From: Candidatus Accumulibacter regalis
GTDB lineage: Bacteria > Pseudomonadota > Gammaproteobacteria > Burkholderiales > Rhodocyclaceae
Assembly: GCA_000585075.1 (NCBI GenBank)
Contig: JEMY01000056.1
Coordinates: 29,247-93,246, forward strand
Reading direction: 5' to 3'
DNA: 64,000 nucleotides
The translations under genes were made by a program, and so were the position numbers. Each line of letters opens with the position of its first letter. The stretch's first letter is position 1. The notes beneath the pieces were generated by a model. That model was not told where the DNA came from, made no database searches, and saw only the letters and a program-made list of their open reading frames with translations. Below, in pieces: positions 54,082 through 62,562 of the stretch.

Positions 54082-54741
54082 ATGGGCCTACACATAGGCG
54101 ACGAAGCGCCGGACTTCACTGCCCCGACCACCGAAGGCACGATTCATTTCCACGAATGGATCGGTGACAGCTGGGCCATCCTCTTTTCCCACCCCAAGGA
54201 TTTCACCCCCGTGTGCACCACCGAGCTCGGCTATCTCGCCCGGCTCAAGCCGGATTTCGACAGCCGCAACACCAAGGTCATCGGCCTGTCGATCGACAGC
54301 GTCGAAGATCACCTGCGCTGGGCTGACGACATCGCCGAAACCCAGGGCACGGCGCTGAACTACCCGCTGATCGGCGATACCGAGCTGGTCGTCGCCAAGC
54401 TCTACGACATGATTCACCCCAACGCCAGCGGCAACGCTGCGGGGCGCACGGCGGTCGATAACGCCACCGTTCGGTCGGTATTCCTGATCGGCCCGGACAA
54501 GAAGATAAAAATGACCATGACCTATCCGATGAGCGCCGGACGCAACTTTTCCGAAGTCCTGCGAGCGCTCGATGCGATCCAGCTAAACGCCAAGCACACG
54601 GTGGCCACGCCGGTGAACTGGCGTCCGGGCGAAGACGTGATCATCCCGACGTCGGTGTCGGACGAAGCCGCCAGGGCCAAGTATCCAAGCGGCTGGAAAA
54701 CGCTCAAGCCTTACCTGCGCGTCGTCACCCAGCCCAAATAG
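54082..54741 (+). CDS. 1-Cys peroxiredoxin (Prx6 type)
   Basis: A 219-residue peroxiredoxin. The peroxidatic cysteine is Cys45 in DFTPVCTTELG, and the long C-terminal domain (RPGEDVIIPTSVSDEAARAKYP) is that of the Prx6 subfamily. No resolving cysteine is visible, fitting the 1-Cys class. It detoxifies hydrogen peroxide and organic peroxides in the cytosol. It follows the persulfide dioxygenase gene by 140 bp and stands as a likely single-gene unit (AAGGAGC upstream). Confidence 0.93.
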   Translation: MGLHIGDEAPDFTAPTTEGTIHFHEWIGDSWAILFSHPKDFTPVCTTELGYLARLKPDFDSRNTKVIGLSIDSVEDHLRWADDIAETQGTALNYPLIGDTELVVAKLYDMIHPNASGNAAGRTAVDNATVRSVFLIGPDKKIKMTMTYPMSAGRNFSEVLRALDAIQLNAKHTVATPVNWRPGEDVIIPTSVSDEAARAKYPSGWKTLKPYLRVVTQPK

Positions 54742-54815
54742 GCCGGGCGTAGGCGACTTGGCGGCCGGGAACGCCGAAGACGCGACCGCGCTGCCGGCAA
54801 GCACCGGCAAAGCCG

Positions 54816-56432
54816 TCAGGCGCCCGGCGCAGCCAGCCAGCGACGCAGCCAGGCACTGCCGGCGTCAACGGCAACCGAAAGGACGAGCATGGCGGCAATC
54901 ACCGTGCTCGCCTGCGCGTAGTGAAAGAGCGACAGCTCGACGTAGAGCAGTTGCCCCAGGCCACCGGCGCCGACGAAACCGAGAATGGCGGCCATTCGGA
55001 TATTCATTTCCCAGCGGTAGAGGGAGTAGGCGATGAGCTGCGCCGATACCTCCGGCAGAGTGCCGTAGAGGAAGGCGGCAGCGGACGGCGCGCCGGCTTC
55101 GAGCAGGGCGTCGCGAGGCCGTGGCGGCGCGTTCTGCAAGGCCTCAGCGAACAGGCGCCCGAGCACGCCACTGGTATGCAGCGCCAAGGCCAGAATGCCG
55201 GCAAACGGACCCAGCCCGGCCGCCAGCGCCATCAGCGTCGCCCACACCAGTTCCGGCACCGAGCGCAGGGCGTTGAGCAGAAAACGCGTCAGCTGCTCCA
55301 GGCCCTGCCCGTAGCGCCCCGACGCCGGCAAGGCCAGGAGCAGGCCGGCTAGCGCCGCGAGCAGCGTCCCCAGGGCGGAAATGGCGACCGTTTCCAGGGA
55401 CCCCCAGGCGACTTTCGCCAACCAGCCGGACGAGAGATCGAGCGGGAAGAAGGCACGAAAGTAGTCGGCCATCGACGCCAGCGCCGCGCGGCTGAGCAAG
55501 GCGGCAAGCCCCAGGTCAAGCCAGACATAGCTGGCCAGCAGCGCACTGCCGAGCAGCAGCAACCACGCCAGCGCCCGTGGGCCGACGGCCAGAGCGCCGG
55601 CGCGGGCAGCGCCGTCGCCCAGTTGCCGGCGCAACAGGCCGGAGAGCGCGTCTGCGGCGAGCACCAGGAGCAGGAAGGTGAGCAGGATGCTTGCCGCCTC
55701 GCCGCCGTTGAGCATGCGCATCGACTGATCCATGAGCTGGCCGAGCCCGCCGGCGCCGACAAAGCCCATGACCACCGAAGCACGCACCGCGCACTCCCAG
55801 CGATAGACGGTGTAGGAAGTCAGTTCCTGCGCAGCACCAGGGAGCAGGCCGTAGCACAGCGCCTGCAGGCGGCTGCCGCCGGCTTCGAGCAGCGCCCGCG
55901 CCGGCCGGCTGTCGCCGGACTCGAGAATTTCGGCATAGACCTTGGCCAGCATGCCGCCGTAGGTCAGCCCCAGCGCGAGAACGCCGGCGGCCGGCCCAAG
56001 GCCGAAGACGCGTACGAAAAGCAGCGCCCAGACCAGCTCGGGGAGGCCACGCAGGACGACCAGCAACATGCGCAGGGCCGCCCGCAGCCACTCGCCACGG
56101 CGCCGCCCCGCTCCCGGACCGAGGCGTGAAATCGACAGGGCCTGCGTCGTGGCCATGGCCAGCGGCACGGCGAGGACGAAGGCCAGCGCCATGCCCGCGC
56201 TGGCGATGGCCAGCGTTTCGAGCGTCGCGCGGCCGAGATAGGCAAGAAACTCGCTTCCGCTTGCAGGCGGCAAAAAAGCGGCGAGAAAGCCGCCCATGAC
56301 GCGCAGGTTCTGCGCTTCGAAGAGGATCCACGGCCGAAATTCGCCGACCACCGCCAGCGGCCAGAGGATGACCAACGCCAGCAACGCAGCGGCGACCCGC
56401 CCGGGCGCTGCCGGGTCGCGCGGGTGCTTCAC
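54816..56432 (-). CDS. ABC transporter permease, duplicated PhnE fusion
   Basis: A 538-residue protein made of two PhnE-like permease domains in tandem. Each has an EAA-type coupling loop: [16 protein letters not shown] (about 187-202) and [16 protein letters not shown] (about 440-455), and each ends in [12 protein letters not shown] single chain could thus supply both membrane halves of a phosphonate/phosphite-type (or selenate-type) importer. The start is a GTG at 56432 overlapping the TGA of the upstream ATPase gene by 4 bp. Confidence 0.88.
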   Translation of the reverse strand: MKHPRDPAAPGRVAAALLALVILWPLAVVGEFRPWILFEAQNLRVMGGFLAAFLPPASGSEFLAYLGRATLETLAIASAGMALAFVLAVPLAMATTQALSISRLGPGAGRRRGEWLRAALRMLLVVLRGLPELVWALLFVRVFGLGPAAGVLALGLTYGGMLAKVYAEILESGDSRPARALLEAGGSRLQALCYGLLPGAAQELTSYTVYRWECAVRASVVMGFVGAGGLGQLMDQSMRMLNGGEAASILLTFLLLVLAADALSGLLRRQLGDGAARAGALAVGPRALAWLLLLGSALLASYVWLDLGLAALLSRAALASMADYFRAFFPLDLSSGWLAKVAWGSLETVAISALGTLLAALAGLLLALPASGRYGQGLEQLTRFLLNALRSVPELVWATLMALAAGLGPFAGILALALHTSGVLGRLFAEALQNAPPRPRDALLEAGAPSAAAFLYGTLPEVSAQLIAYSLYRWEMNIRMAAILGFVGAGGLGQLLYVELSLFHYAQASTVIAAMLVLSVAVDAGSAWLRRWLAAPGA

Positions 56433-57282
56433 CGCCAGCAGGTGCCGCGCCGTGGCCCACCCGCGGCAAGCGGCAACGCAGGCGTTGCCGGCTCGCCAGC
56501 GAGCAGCGGCAAGCCGCCGCCTTCGGTGGCGTAGAGCGCGCTCAGCAGCGTTTCGTCGACCTCGGCGACCGGGCGGTCGAAAGCGATCCGCCCGTCGCGC
56601 ATGCCGACGATGCGCGGAAAACACGACAGCGCCAGGTCGACGGCGTGCAGACTGGCGACCAGCGTCGCCCCGCGCGCCGCGGCGTCACTGCTCAACACCT
56701 GCACGGTGTGCAGCGCCAGCGCCGGGTCGAGGGCAGAGACCCCAGCGCCGGGTCGAGGGCAGAGACCGGCTCGTCGGCAAGGACCAGCTGCGCTTGCTGA
56801 TAAAGCACGCGGGCAATGCCGACGCGCTGCAGTTGACCGCCCGAGAGGCGGTCGCAGCGATCGAAAATCCGTTCGCCGAGGTCGAGTCGCGCCAGCGCCG
56901 CGCGTGCGCCGACGATATCGACGGGATAAGCCAGCGAGGCGATTCCCTTCCACCACGGCCACTGCCCGAGGCGGCCGGCGAGAACCGCGGTCACCACGCG
57001 CTGCCGCAGGGGCAGCGGGGGTGCCTGATGCGCCACGCCGATGCGCGCGCGCAAGCGACGCAGCTCGGCCGCCGACAGCGTCCACGGATCGTCGCCGTGC
57101 AGATCGATGGACCCCCTGCTCGGACGCAGGGCGGCACCGATCAGGCGCAGCAGGGTGGTCTTGCCCGCCCCCGAAGGACCGACGATGGCGAGCTGTTCGC
57201 CGGCCTGAACCGCCATGGCGACCTCGCGCAGGGCGACGAAGCCGTTGCCGTGCGTCAGGCCGACGTCATGCAGGCGAAACAA
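56429..57282 (-). pseudogene. PhnC-like ABC transporter ATPase, frameshifted by a 26-bp duplication
   Basis: An importer ATPase with Walker [10 protein letters not shown] (about 35-43), signature [13 protein letters not shown] (about 143-155) and Walker [14 protein letters not shown] (about 161-173). Immediately after Walker B, at 56716-56767, a 26-bp unit is perfectly duplicated in tandem. This shifts the frame, so translation from the start stops at 56692. The second frame continues the protein (H-loop [10 protein letters not shown], then to 56429). Deleting one copy gives a normal 275-residue protein. The TTG start (57282) lies 5 bp past the binding-protein stop. Decay, a phase-variable event or an assembly error are all possible. 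Confidence 0.85.
56716..56767. repeat. Perfect tandem duplication, 2 x 26 bp, in the phnC-like gene
   Basis: Copies at 56716-56741 and 56742-56767 are identical and begin CCAGCGCCGGG. They code for the end of the Walker B region. The extra copy destroys the reading frame; removal restores it. Confidence 0.95.
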
Positions 57283-57287
57283 GCGGA

Positions 57288-58157
57288 CTACTTCAGCAGG
57301 CCAGCCGCTTTCGCTGCCTGCTCGATGCCGGCGTAGTTCTCCTTTTTCGTCGGGATGAACTTCGTCGCCCTCTGCAGGGCGAGAATCTCGGCGTGCTCCG
57401 GGTTACTGGCGTCAAGCTTCAGGAAAGCCGCCTCGATCTTCCTGATCAGCGCCGGATCGAGATCGCCGCGCACGGTCCAGTTGTAGTCGAAGTACGGCGG
57501 CGTCGTGGCGATCACGCGCACCTTCGCATCGACCTTCTGCTGCTCGACCAGCTTCGCCCAGACCGATGCATTGAGCACCCCGGCGTCGGCCTTTCCCGAA
57601 GCGACGAACGCCACCGTCGCGTCATGCGCGCCCGAGAAGGCGACGTTCTTGAAGTCGCTGTCGGCATTGATGCCGTCCTGCATCAGGAAGTAGCGCGGCA
57701 TCAGGTGGCCGGAAGTCGACGACGGCGAGCCAAAGGCGAAGACCTTGCCCCGGGTGTCGGCCAGTGTCTTGATGTTCGGGTCGGCGGTAATGAACTTGGA
57801 GGTGAACCTGGCGTCTTCCTCGCGCTGCACGATCGGGAGGGCCGTTCCCTTGGTGCGGATGTTGGCCTGCACGAAGGTAAAACCGCCAAGCCACGCCAGA
57901 TCGAGCTTGTCGCTGGCCAGCGCTTCGACGACGGCCGCGTAGTCGGACACCGGAACGAAGGAGACCTTCATCCCCAGCTCCTTCTCGAGATACTTGCCGA
58001 GCGGCGCGAACTTGCGCTGCAGTTCGGTCGGCGCCTCGTCGGGAATCGCCGAGACGCGCAGCACGGCGTCAGCAGCCGCAGCGGTGTTGAAAAACAAGCT
58101 GACGAGGGCGCAGACAAGCGCGCTCTTGAGCGCCAGGCGGCGCGAGAAGTGGACCAT
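57288..58157 (-). CDS. PhnD-like periplasmic oxyanion-binding protein
   Basis: A 289-residue substrate-binding protein of an ABC importer. It has a signal peptide (residues 1-29, hydrophobic [11 protein letters not shown], cut near AAADA), then a two-lobed binding fold with [20 protein letters not shown] (about 79-98) and [17 protein letters not shown] (about 141-157), hallmark regions of the PhnD/PtxB group. The ligand might be phosphonate, phosphite or phosphate. A closely related subgroup has been annotated as putative selenate-binding, and the [17 protein letters not shown] start recalls it. Start 58157 follows AGGGAG. First gene of a binding protein-ATPase-permease operon. Confidence 0.85.
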   Translation of the reverse strand: MVHFSRRLALKSALVCALVSLFFNTAAAADAVLRVSAIPDEAPTELQRKFAPLGKYLEKELGMKVSFVPVSDYAAVVEALASDKLDLAWLGGFTFVQANIRTKGTALPIVQREEDARFTSKFITADPNIKTLADTRGKVFAFGSPSSTSGHLMPRYFLMQDGINADSDFKNVAFSGAHDATVAFVASGKADAGVLNASVWAKLVEQQKVDAKVRVIATTPPYFDYNWTVRGDLDPALIRKIEAAFLKLDASNPEHAEILALQRATKFIPTKKENYAGIEQAAKAAGLLK

Positions 58158-58317
58158 TGGAACTCCCTGTAAAGACCCGCCACGGCACGGAGTGGGCCGC
58201 AGCTTGAACGCGGCCGGCGTCGAAGCGCGGCCGCTAGCAAGAATCAAAGCGGTACCTGGACCGCCGGCGGACTATAGCCGGGCGCACACGATCAGGCAAG
58301 CGAGGACGTCCGTCCCC

Positions 58318-59808
58318 TCAGCGACGAACTTCCACGGTCGACGCGCCGGCGAGCGCGACGCAGCGGGCGGCCAGGATTTCCGTGGGGTCGAGAAGTACGA
58401 TCGATCGCCGTACGGCGACATCGATGGCAATCAGCGGTAGTTCGGTACAGCCGAGAAGGATCACTTCGGCACCCTTGCTGGCCAGGTGGTCGATCGCCGT
58501 CGCCAGATGGTCGCTGCACACGCCGGAGGTGAATCCCGCCTTGACCCCCCGCTCGCCGTAGATCGCCGCCATGACCAGATCCTGGACCGCGTCGTCGGGA
58601 ACCAGCAGGCACAGCCCTGCCGCCTCGGCAACGTCGCGATACACGCCGCTGCTCACCGTTCCCGAAGTCGCCAGCAACCCCACTCGGCCGACGGCAGGCA
58701 TCTGCGAGCGGATATGCTGAACCACTTCGGACAGCATGTTCACGATCGGAATTTCGAGGTAGGGCTGGATGCGGTCGACGAAGGCGTGCGCCGTGTTGCA
58801 GGGGATGGCCACGGCGTTTGCGCCACCCGCTTCGAGCTGCTTGCAGGTGGCCAGCAGCGAGATCGTCGGGTCAGCGCCGCTGCCGATCAAGTTGGCGGTC
58901 CGATCGGGAATCTGCGGATTCTGCTCGACCATCATCTTGATGTGGTCCTGGTCGCGCGCAGCGCCGGTCAGGCGCACGACCTTGTGCATGAAATCGACCG
59001 TCGCTGCCGGCCCGACGCCACCCACCACCCCGAGTTTGAACTCGCGCACCGGCGGCGCCGCTTCGCAGCCCAGCGCATACTCGGCATAGACGAGATTGGA
59101 ATCGACGACCGGAACGGCAAGCAGCGGGCGCAGCGAGTCGATCAGGACCGACACTTCGGTCAGACCGGGGACGATGATCTGCGCACCGCTGGCAACCAGG
59201 CAATGACAGGCCTCGGCGAGGAGTTCGACGCACTCGCCGCCGTGGTGTCCCGCCCTGACCCCGCTGGGGCCGTAGATGGCACGCATCAGCTTGTCGGACT
59301 GCACTGCCGGATGCGGGTAGACGATCTGGTATCGGGAGCCCAACTGGCGCTCGAAGATTGCCGATTTCTGCACGTAGGTCGAGGTCAATACGCCAATCGT
59401 CTGCAGCGCCGGATGCTCGCGCGCCAGCCACTCACGCAGGGCGTCAAAGAGGCTGATCACGCGCATGTCGAGCTCGGGCGTGATCTCGCTCAGGAAGGTG
59501 TGCGACACAAAGCACGGCACCAGGGCGGTGTCGATGCCGCGCGCCTCCATGTCCTTGAGCGTGTTGTAGACGTAGAACTTGCGCCGGCCTGGATTGTAGT
59601 TCTCGTCAGCAATGCTTGGCCCGCTATCGAAGTGCCGCTGCTCGAAAGCGATGTCGACGTCACGCATGTCCGGCCTGCGCTGAGTCGCGCCAATCATCTT
59701 CAGCAGCAGGTCGGCGCCAGCGACGACCCCCAGGCCGCCGACCACGCCATAGCGGTGTTTACCCAGGGTCTTGCTGTCATTGGTCGCCGCGAATCGCCGC
59801 TTGCTCAT
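58318..59808 (-). CDS. Tandem aspartate/glutamate racemase family protein
   Basis: A 496-residue protein made of two Asp/Glu-racemase domains. The C-terminal domain (about 255-496) has both catalytic cysteines (AIPCNTAH near 336 and LLGCTELP near 453). The N-terminal domain (1-250) keeps a Cys in LVPCFVSH (about 99), but the second position reads VPGLTEV (about 214) with Gly in place of Cys, so this half is probably inactive or regulatory. It would interconvert L- and D-aspartate (or glutamate). It follows the symporter gene by 69 bp on the same strand, pointing to D-amino-acid use. Confidence 0.85.
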   Translation of the reverse strand: MSKRRFAATNDSKTLGKHRYGVVGGLGVVAGADLLLKMIGATQRRPDMRDVDIAFEQRHFDSGPSIADENYNPGRRKFYVYNTLKDMEARGIDTALVPCFVSHTFLSEITPELDMRVISLFDALREWLAREHPALQTIGVLTSTYVQKSAIFERQLGSRYQIVYPHPAVQSDKLMRAIYGPSGVRAGHHGGECVELLAEACHCLVASGAQIIVPGLTEVSVLIDSLRPLLAVPVVDSNLVYAEYALGCEAAPPVREFKLGVVGGVGPAATVDFMHKVVRLTGAARDQDHIKMMVEQNPQIPDRTANLIGSGADPTISLLATCKQLEAGGANAVAIPCNTAHAFVDRIQPYLEIPIVNMLSEVVQHIRSQMPAVGRVGLLATSGTVSSGVYRDVAEAAGLCLLVPDDAVQDLVMAAIYGERGVKAGFTSGVCSDHLATAIDHLASKGAEVILLGCTELPLIAIDVAVRRSIVLLDPTEILAARCVALAGASTVEVRR

Positions 59809-59877
59809 CTCGTACCTGAAAAAGGAAGGCTGGAGCGCGCAGAGGGAGCGGAGACTACCGGTGCCCCCTCCGGCCGC

Positions 59878-61236
59878 TCAATTGGTGGATTGTGAGGACG
59901 GCGCCGCGACCGCTTCCCTGCCCGCTTCCGGGGCGCCGACGACATCGGCGTCGGCGCGCAGAACATGTGCTCGGTTGAAGACCGTCTCGTCGAGTTGGCC
60001 CTCGCTGCGGGCAACCACGCAAGCGACTGCGCAGTCGCCGGTGACGTTCAGCGCCGTACGGGCCATGTCGAGGATGCGGTCGATACCGGCAATGATCGCC
60101 ACCCCCTCCAGCGGCAAGCCGACCGAGGTCAGCACCAGAGAAAGCATGATCAGGCCGGCGCCGGGGACCCCGGCCGTCCCGATCGACGCCAGGGTGGCCG
60201 TAAGGATGATCGTCAGGTACTGGCTGGAATTCAGGTCCAGGCCGTAGGCTTGCGCGATGAACACGGCGCAAACTCCCTGATACAGGGCCGTACCGTCCAT
60301 GTTGATGGTCGCGCCGAGGGGCAACACGAAGCTTGAAACGCTACGCGAGACCCCGAGGTTGCGCTCGCAGGACATCATCGTCACCGGCAGCGTTCCCGAA
60401 CTCGAAGTGCTCGTGAAGGCGACCATCATCGGTTCGACGGCGCCCTGGAAATAGCGTACCGGATTGAGGCCGGCGACGAACCTGATCAGTCCGGCATAGA
60501 CGACCACGGCGTGGATGACACAGCCGACGTAGACCATGGCAATCACTTTTGCCAGCGGGGCAAGAACGTCCATCCCGTAGGTACCGGCAACCCAGGTCAT
60601 CAGTGCGAAGACGCCGTAGGGGGCGAAGGAAATGACGATCGACGTCAGCTTGTAGATCACCTCGGCGGCCGATTCGAAGAAGTTGCGCACATGCTTGGCA
60701 GCGTCTCCGGCGAGCGTGATCGATATACCGACAAAGATGGCGAAAACGATGATCTGCAGGACGTTGCCTTCGGCAAAGGCCGCCATCGGATTGGTCGGTA
60801 TGAGGCCGAGAATCGTATCCACTGCCGTGGGCGCCTCCTTGGCCACGACGGCCTTGCCAGCGCCGAGGTCGATTCCCACACCCGGCTCGAAGACCGTCGC
60901 CAGAACGAGGCCGATGGTGATTGCCACCGCCGTCGTGCCGAGATAGAGAGCGATGGTCTTCAGGCTCAGGCGGCCCATGGTCGACAAATCGCGCAGCGAC
61001 GCCACGCCGGTGACCAGGGAAACGAAGATCAGCGGCACGATCAGCATCTTGATGCCACGGATGAACAGGTCGCCAACCGGCTTGATGCTTTTGGCAAGGT
61101 CCGCGTTGCCCGTCTGATTGAGCACCACGCCAAAGACCAGGCCCAGTGTCAAGGCGATGAAAATCTGTTTCCAGAGCTGCATGCCCGTCCAGAATGCGAA
61201 CATCCCGCTGCGGGCGCGTGTCGGTGAATTCCCCAT
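59878..61236 (-). CDS. Dicarboxylate/amino acid:cation symporter (DAACS family)
   Basis: A 452-residue secondary transporter of the GltP/DctA fold. The substrate-binding signatures are present: a serine-rich re-entrant loop (AFTSTSSSGTLPVTM, about 280-294), NMDGTALYQG (about 321-330) and the second re-entrant loop with GVPGAGLIML (about 359-368). Likely cargo is aspartate, glutamate or C4-dicarboxylates, with sodium or protons. AGGAGG precedes the ATG by 5 nt. It is divergent from a LysR gene across 294 bp that contain a palindromic LysR-type box. Confidence 0.92.
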   Translation of the reverse strand: MGNSPTRARSGMFAFWTGMQLWKQIFIALTLGLVFGVVLNQTGNADLAKSIKPVGDLFIRGIKMLIVPLIFVSLVTGVASLRDLSTMGRLSLKTIALYLGTTAVAITIGLVLATVFEPGVGIDLGAGKAVVAKEAPTAVDTILGLIPTNPMAAFAEGNVLQIIVFAIFVGISITLAGDAAKHVRNFFESAAEVIYKLTSIVISFAPYGVFALMTWVAGTYGMDVLAPLAKVIAMVYVGCVIHAVVVYAGLIRFVAGLNPVRYFQGAVEPMMVAFTSTSSSGTLPVTMMSCERNLGVSRSVSSFVLPLGATINMDGTALYQGVCAVFIAQAYGLDLNSSQYLTIILTATLASIGTAGVPGAGLIMLSLVLTSVGLPLEGVAIIAGIDRILDMARTALNVTGDCAVACVVARSEGQLDETVFNRAHVLRADADVVGAPEAGREAVAAPSSQSTN

Positions 61237-61429
61237 CGTTTCCTCCTGATCTGGGCTCGGGACGTCCGAGCCATGGTTAAGTTGCCGTATCAGCTGACCC
61301 AAAACGCTGCCGGACCCGCAGGGCCCAGGCGGGCAGCAGCTCAGTCACGGGACTCTGGCCCCGCTCATCGACCTCGACCGCATGTTATACGGAGCGCTCG
61401 ACGCCTCGTCCAGTTCCATTCTTGAACAG

Positions 61430-61450
61430 CCCATGCAAACTTTGCATGGG
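61430..61450. promoter_or_regulatory. Palindromic LysR-type operator between symporter and lysR
   Basis: Two perfect 10-bp arms, CCCATGCAAA and TTTGCATGGG, flank a single C. The core matches the T-N11-A LysR box. It lies 81 bp before the LysR start and 194 bp before the divergent symporter start. A related dyad occurs at 62469-62486 before aspA. The adjacent LysR regulator is the likely binder. Confidence 0.65.
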
Positions 61451-61530
61451 ACCGGCGCTTCCCGGTTAACATGGAGAAAACTGATCTCGGATGTGACGCC
61501 AAGAGCGGCGGAGAATAAACGGAGAATGGC

Positions 61531-62433
61531 ATGGAAATAAACTGGCTGGAAGATTTCCTGACCCTGTCGATTACCCGCAATTTCTCGCGCGCGGCCGAGT
61601 TGCGCAACGTCACTCAGCCAGCGTTCAGTCGGCGAATCCGCAATCTCGAATACTGGGTCGGCGCCGTGCTCATCGATCGAAGCCTCTTTCCGATCAGCCT
61701 TACTCCGGCCGGAGACGCCTTCCGCAAGACGGCCCAGGAGACTCTGGACAACCTGCGCAACGGGCGCGAGGAGGCGCAAGGGCTGATGCCAAAGTCCGGG
61801 GAAATCGTCTCCATCGCTGCCTCACACACCATCGCCGTCAGCTTCTTCGCCGACTGGCACGCTGGGTTGCAGGCCAGCACAGGGGCAATCAAGGCGCGGG
61901 TCATTGCCGATAACGTCGCCGGCTGCATCGAAGCCTTGCTCACCGGACACTGCGACCTGATGCTGGCGTACAGCAGTGCTGCACTGCCGACGCTGGCCCA
62001 GATGAACCGCTACCCCTCCGCGCCGCTGGCCAGCGAGCGGCTGGTACCCGTCAGTGCGCCGGAAAGTAATGGCTCTGCGCGTTATGCCCTGACCGGCAAG
62101 GCGACACTCCCGTATCTCTGCTATCCGAGCAGCAGCTACCTCGGCCGCCTTACGGCGTCGGTGATCGATCGCGAGGATCTCGCAGCAAGGCTGGATTTTC
62201 GCTACGAGTGCTCGATGTCCGACGTGCTCAAGAGCGGCGTCCTGGCCGGCGCAGGAATCGCCTGGATCCCCGAACTCGCCGTGCGTAACGAACTTGCCGC
62301 CGGCTCCCTTGTGCACGCGGGCGACGACCGCCACACGGCGCAACTGGGGATCTCGCTCTATCGCCAGGCCGAGCTCAGCCGTCCCGAGGTCGAACGCATC
62401 TGGAACGTCTGCGTCGGCGCGGCGGCGCGCTGA
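61531..62433 (+). CDS. LysR-type regulator of the aspartate module (HypT-like)
   Basis: A 300-residue LysR regulator. The N-terminal helix-turn-helix is seen as ITRNFSRAAELRNVTQPAFS (about 14-33), and the rest is an effector-binding domain. The start WLEDFLTLSITRNFS and QPAFSRRIRNLE resemble the HypT/YjiE subgroup, but the context (symporter, racemase, aspartase) suggests control of aspartate use rather than hypochlorite defence. It is divergent from the symporter and 129 bp upstream of aspA, with matching dyads in both gaps. Confidence 0.88.
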   Translation: MEINWLEDFLTLSITRNFSRAAELRNVTQPAFSRRIRNLEYWVGAVLIDRSLFPISLTPAGDAFRKTAQETLDNLRNGREEAQGLMPKSGEIVSIAASHTIAVSFFADWHAGLQASTGAIKARVIADNVAGCIEALLTGHCDLMLAYSSAALPTLAQMNRYPSAPLASERLVPVSAPESNGSARYALTGKATLPYLCYPSSSYLGRLTASVIDREDLAARLDFRYECSMSDVLKSGVLAGAGIAWIPELAVRNELAAGSLVHAGDDRHTAQLGISLYRQAELSRPEVERIWNVCVGAAAR

Positions 62434-62468
62434 TGGCCGAACCGGCCGGACATTTCCCTGTCGAACGC

Positions 62469-62486
62469 CCCATGCAGATGCAGCAT
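62469..62486 (+). promoter_or_regulatory. LysR-type dyad upstream of aspA
   Basis: CCCATGCAGATGCAGCAT holds ATGC-N7-GCAT with T-N11-A spacing and shares the CCCATGCA half with the palindrome at 61430-61450. It lies 76 bp before the aspA ATG, a usual place for activation by a LysR protein. Confidence 0.55.
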
Positions 62487-62562
62487 CGACAATTCGCAAA
62501 CAGCATCACCCCGAGGCGCTCTGCAGACGACAATAACCCGTTCTCTCAACCGGAACCCTACC

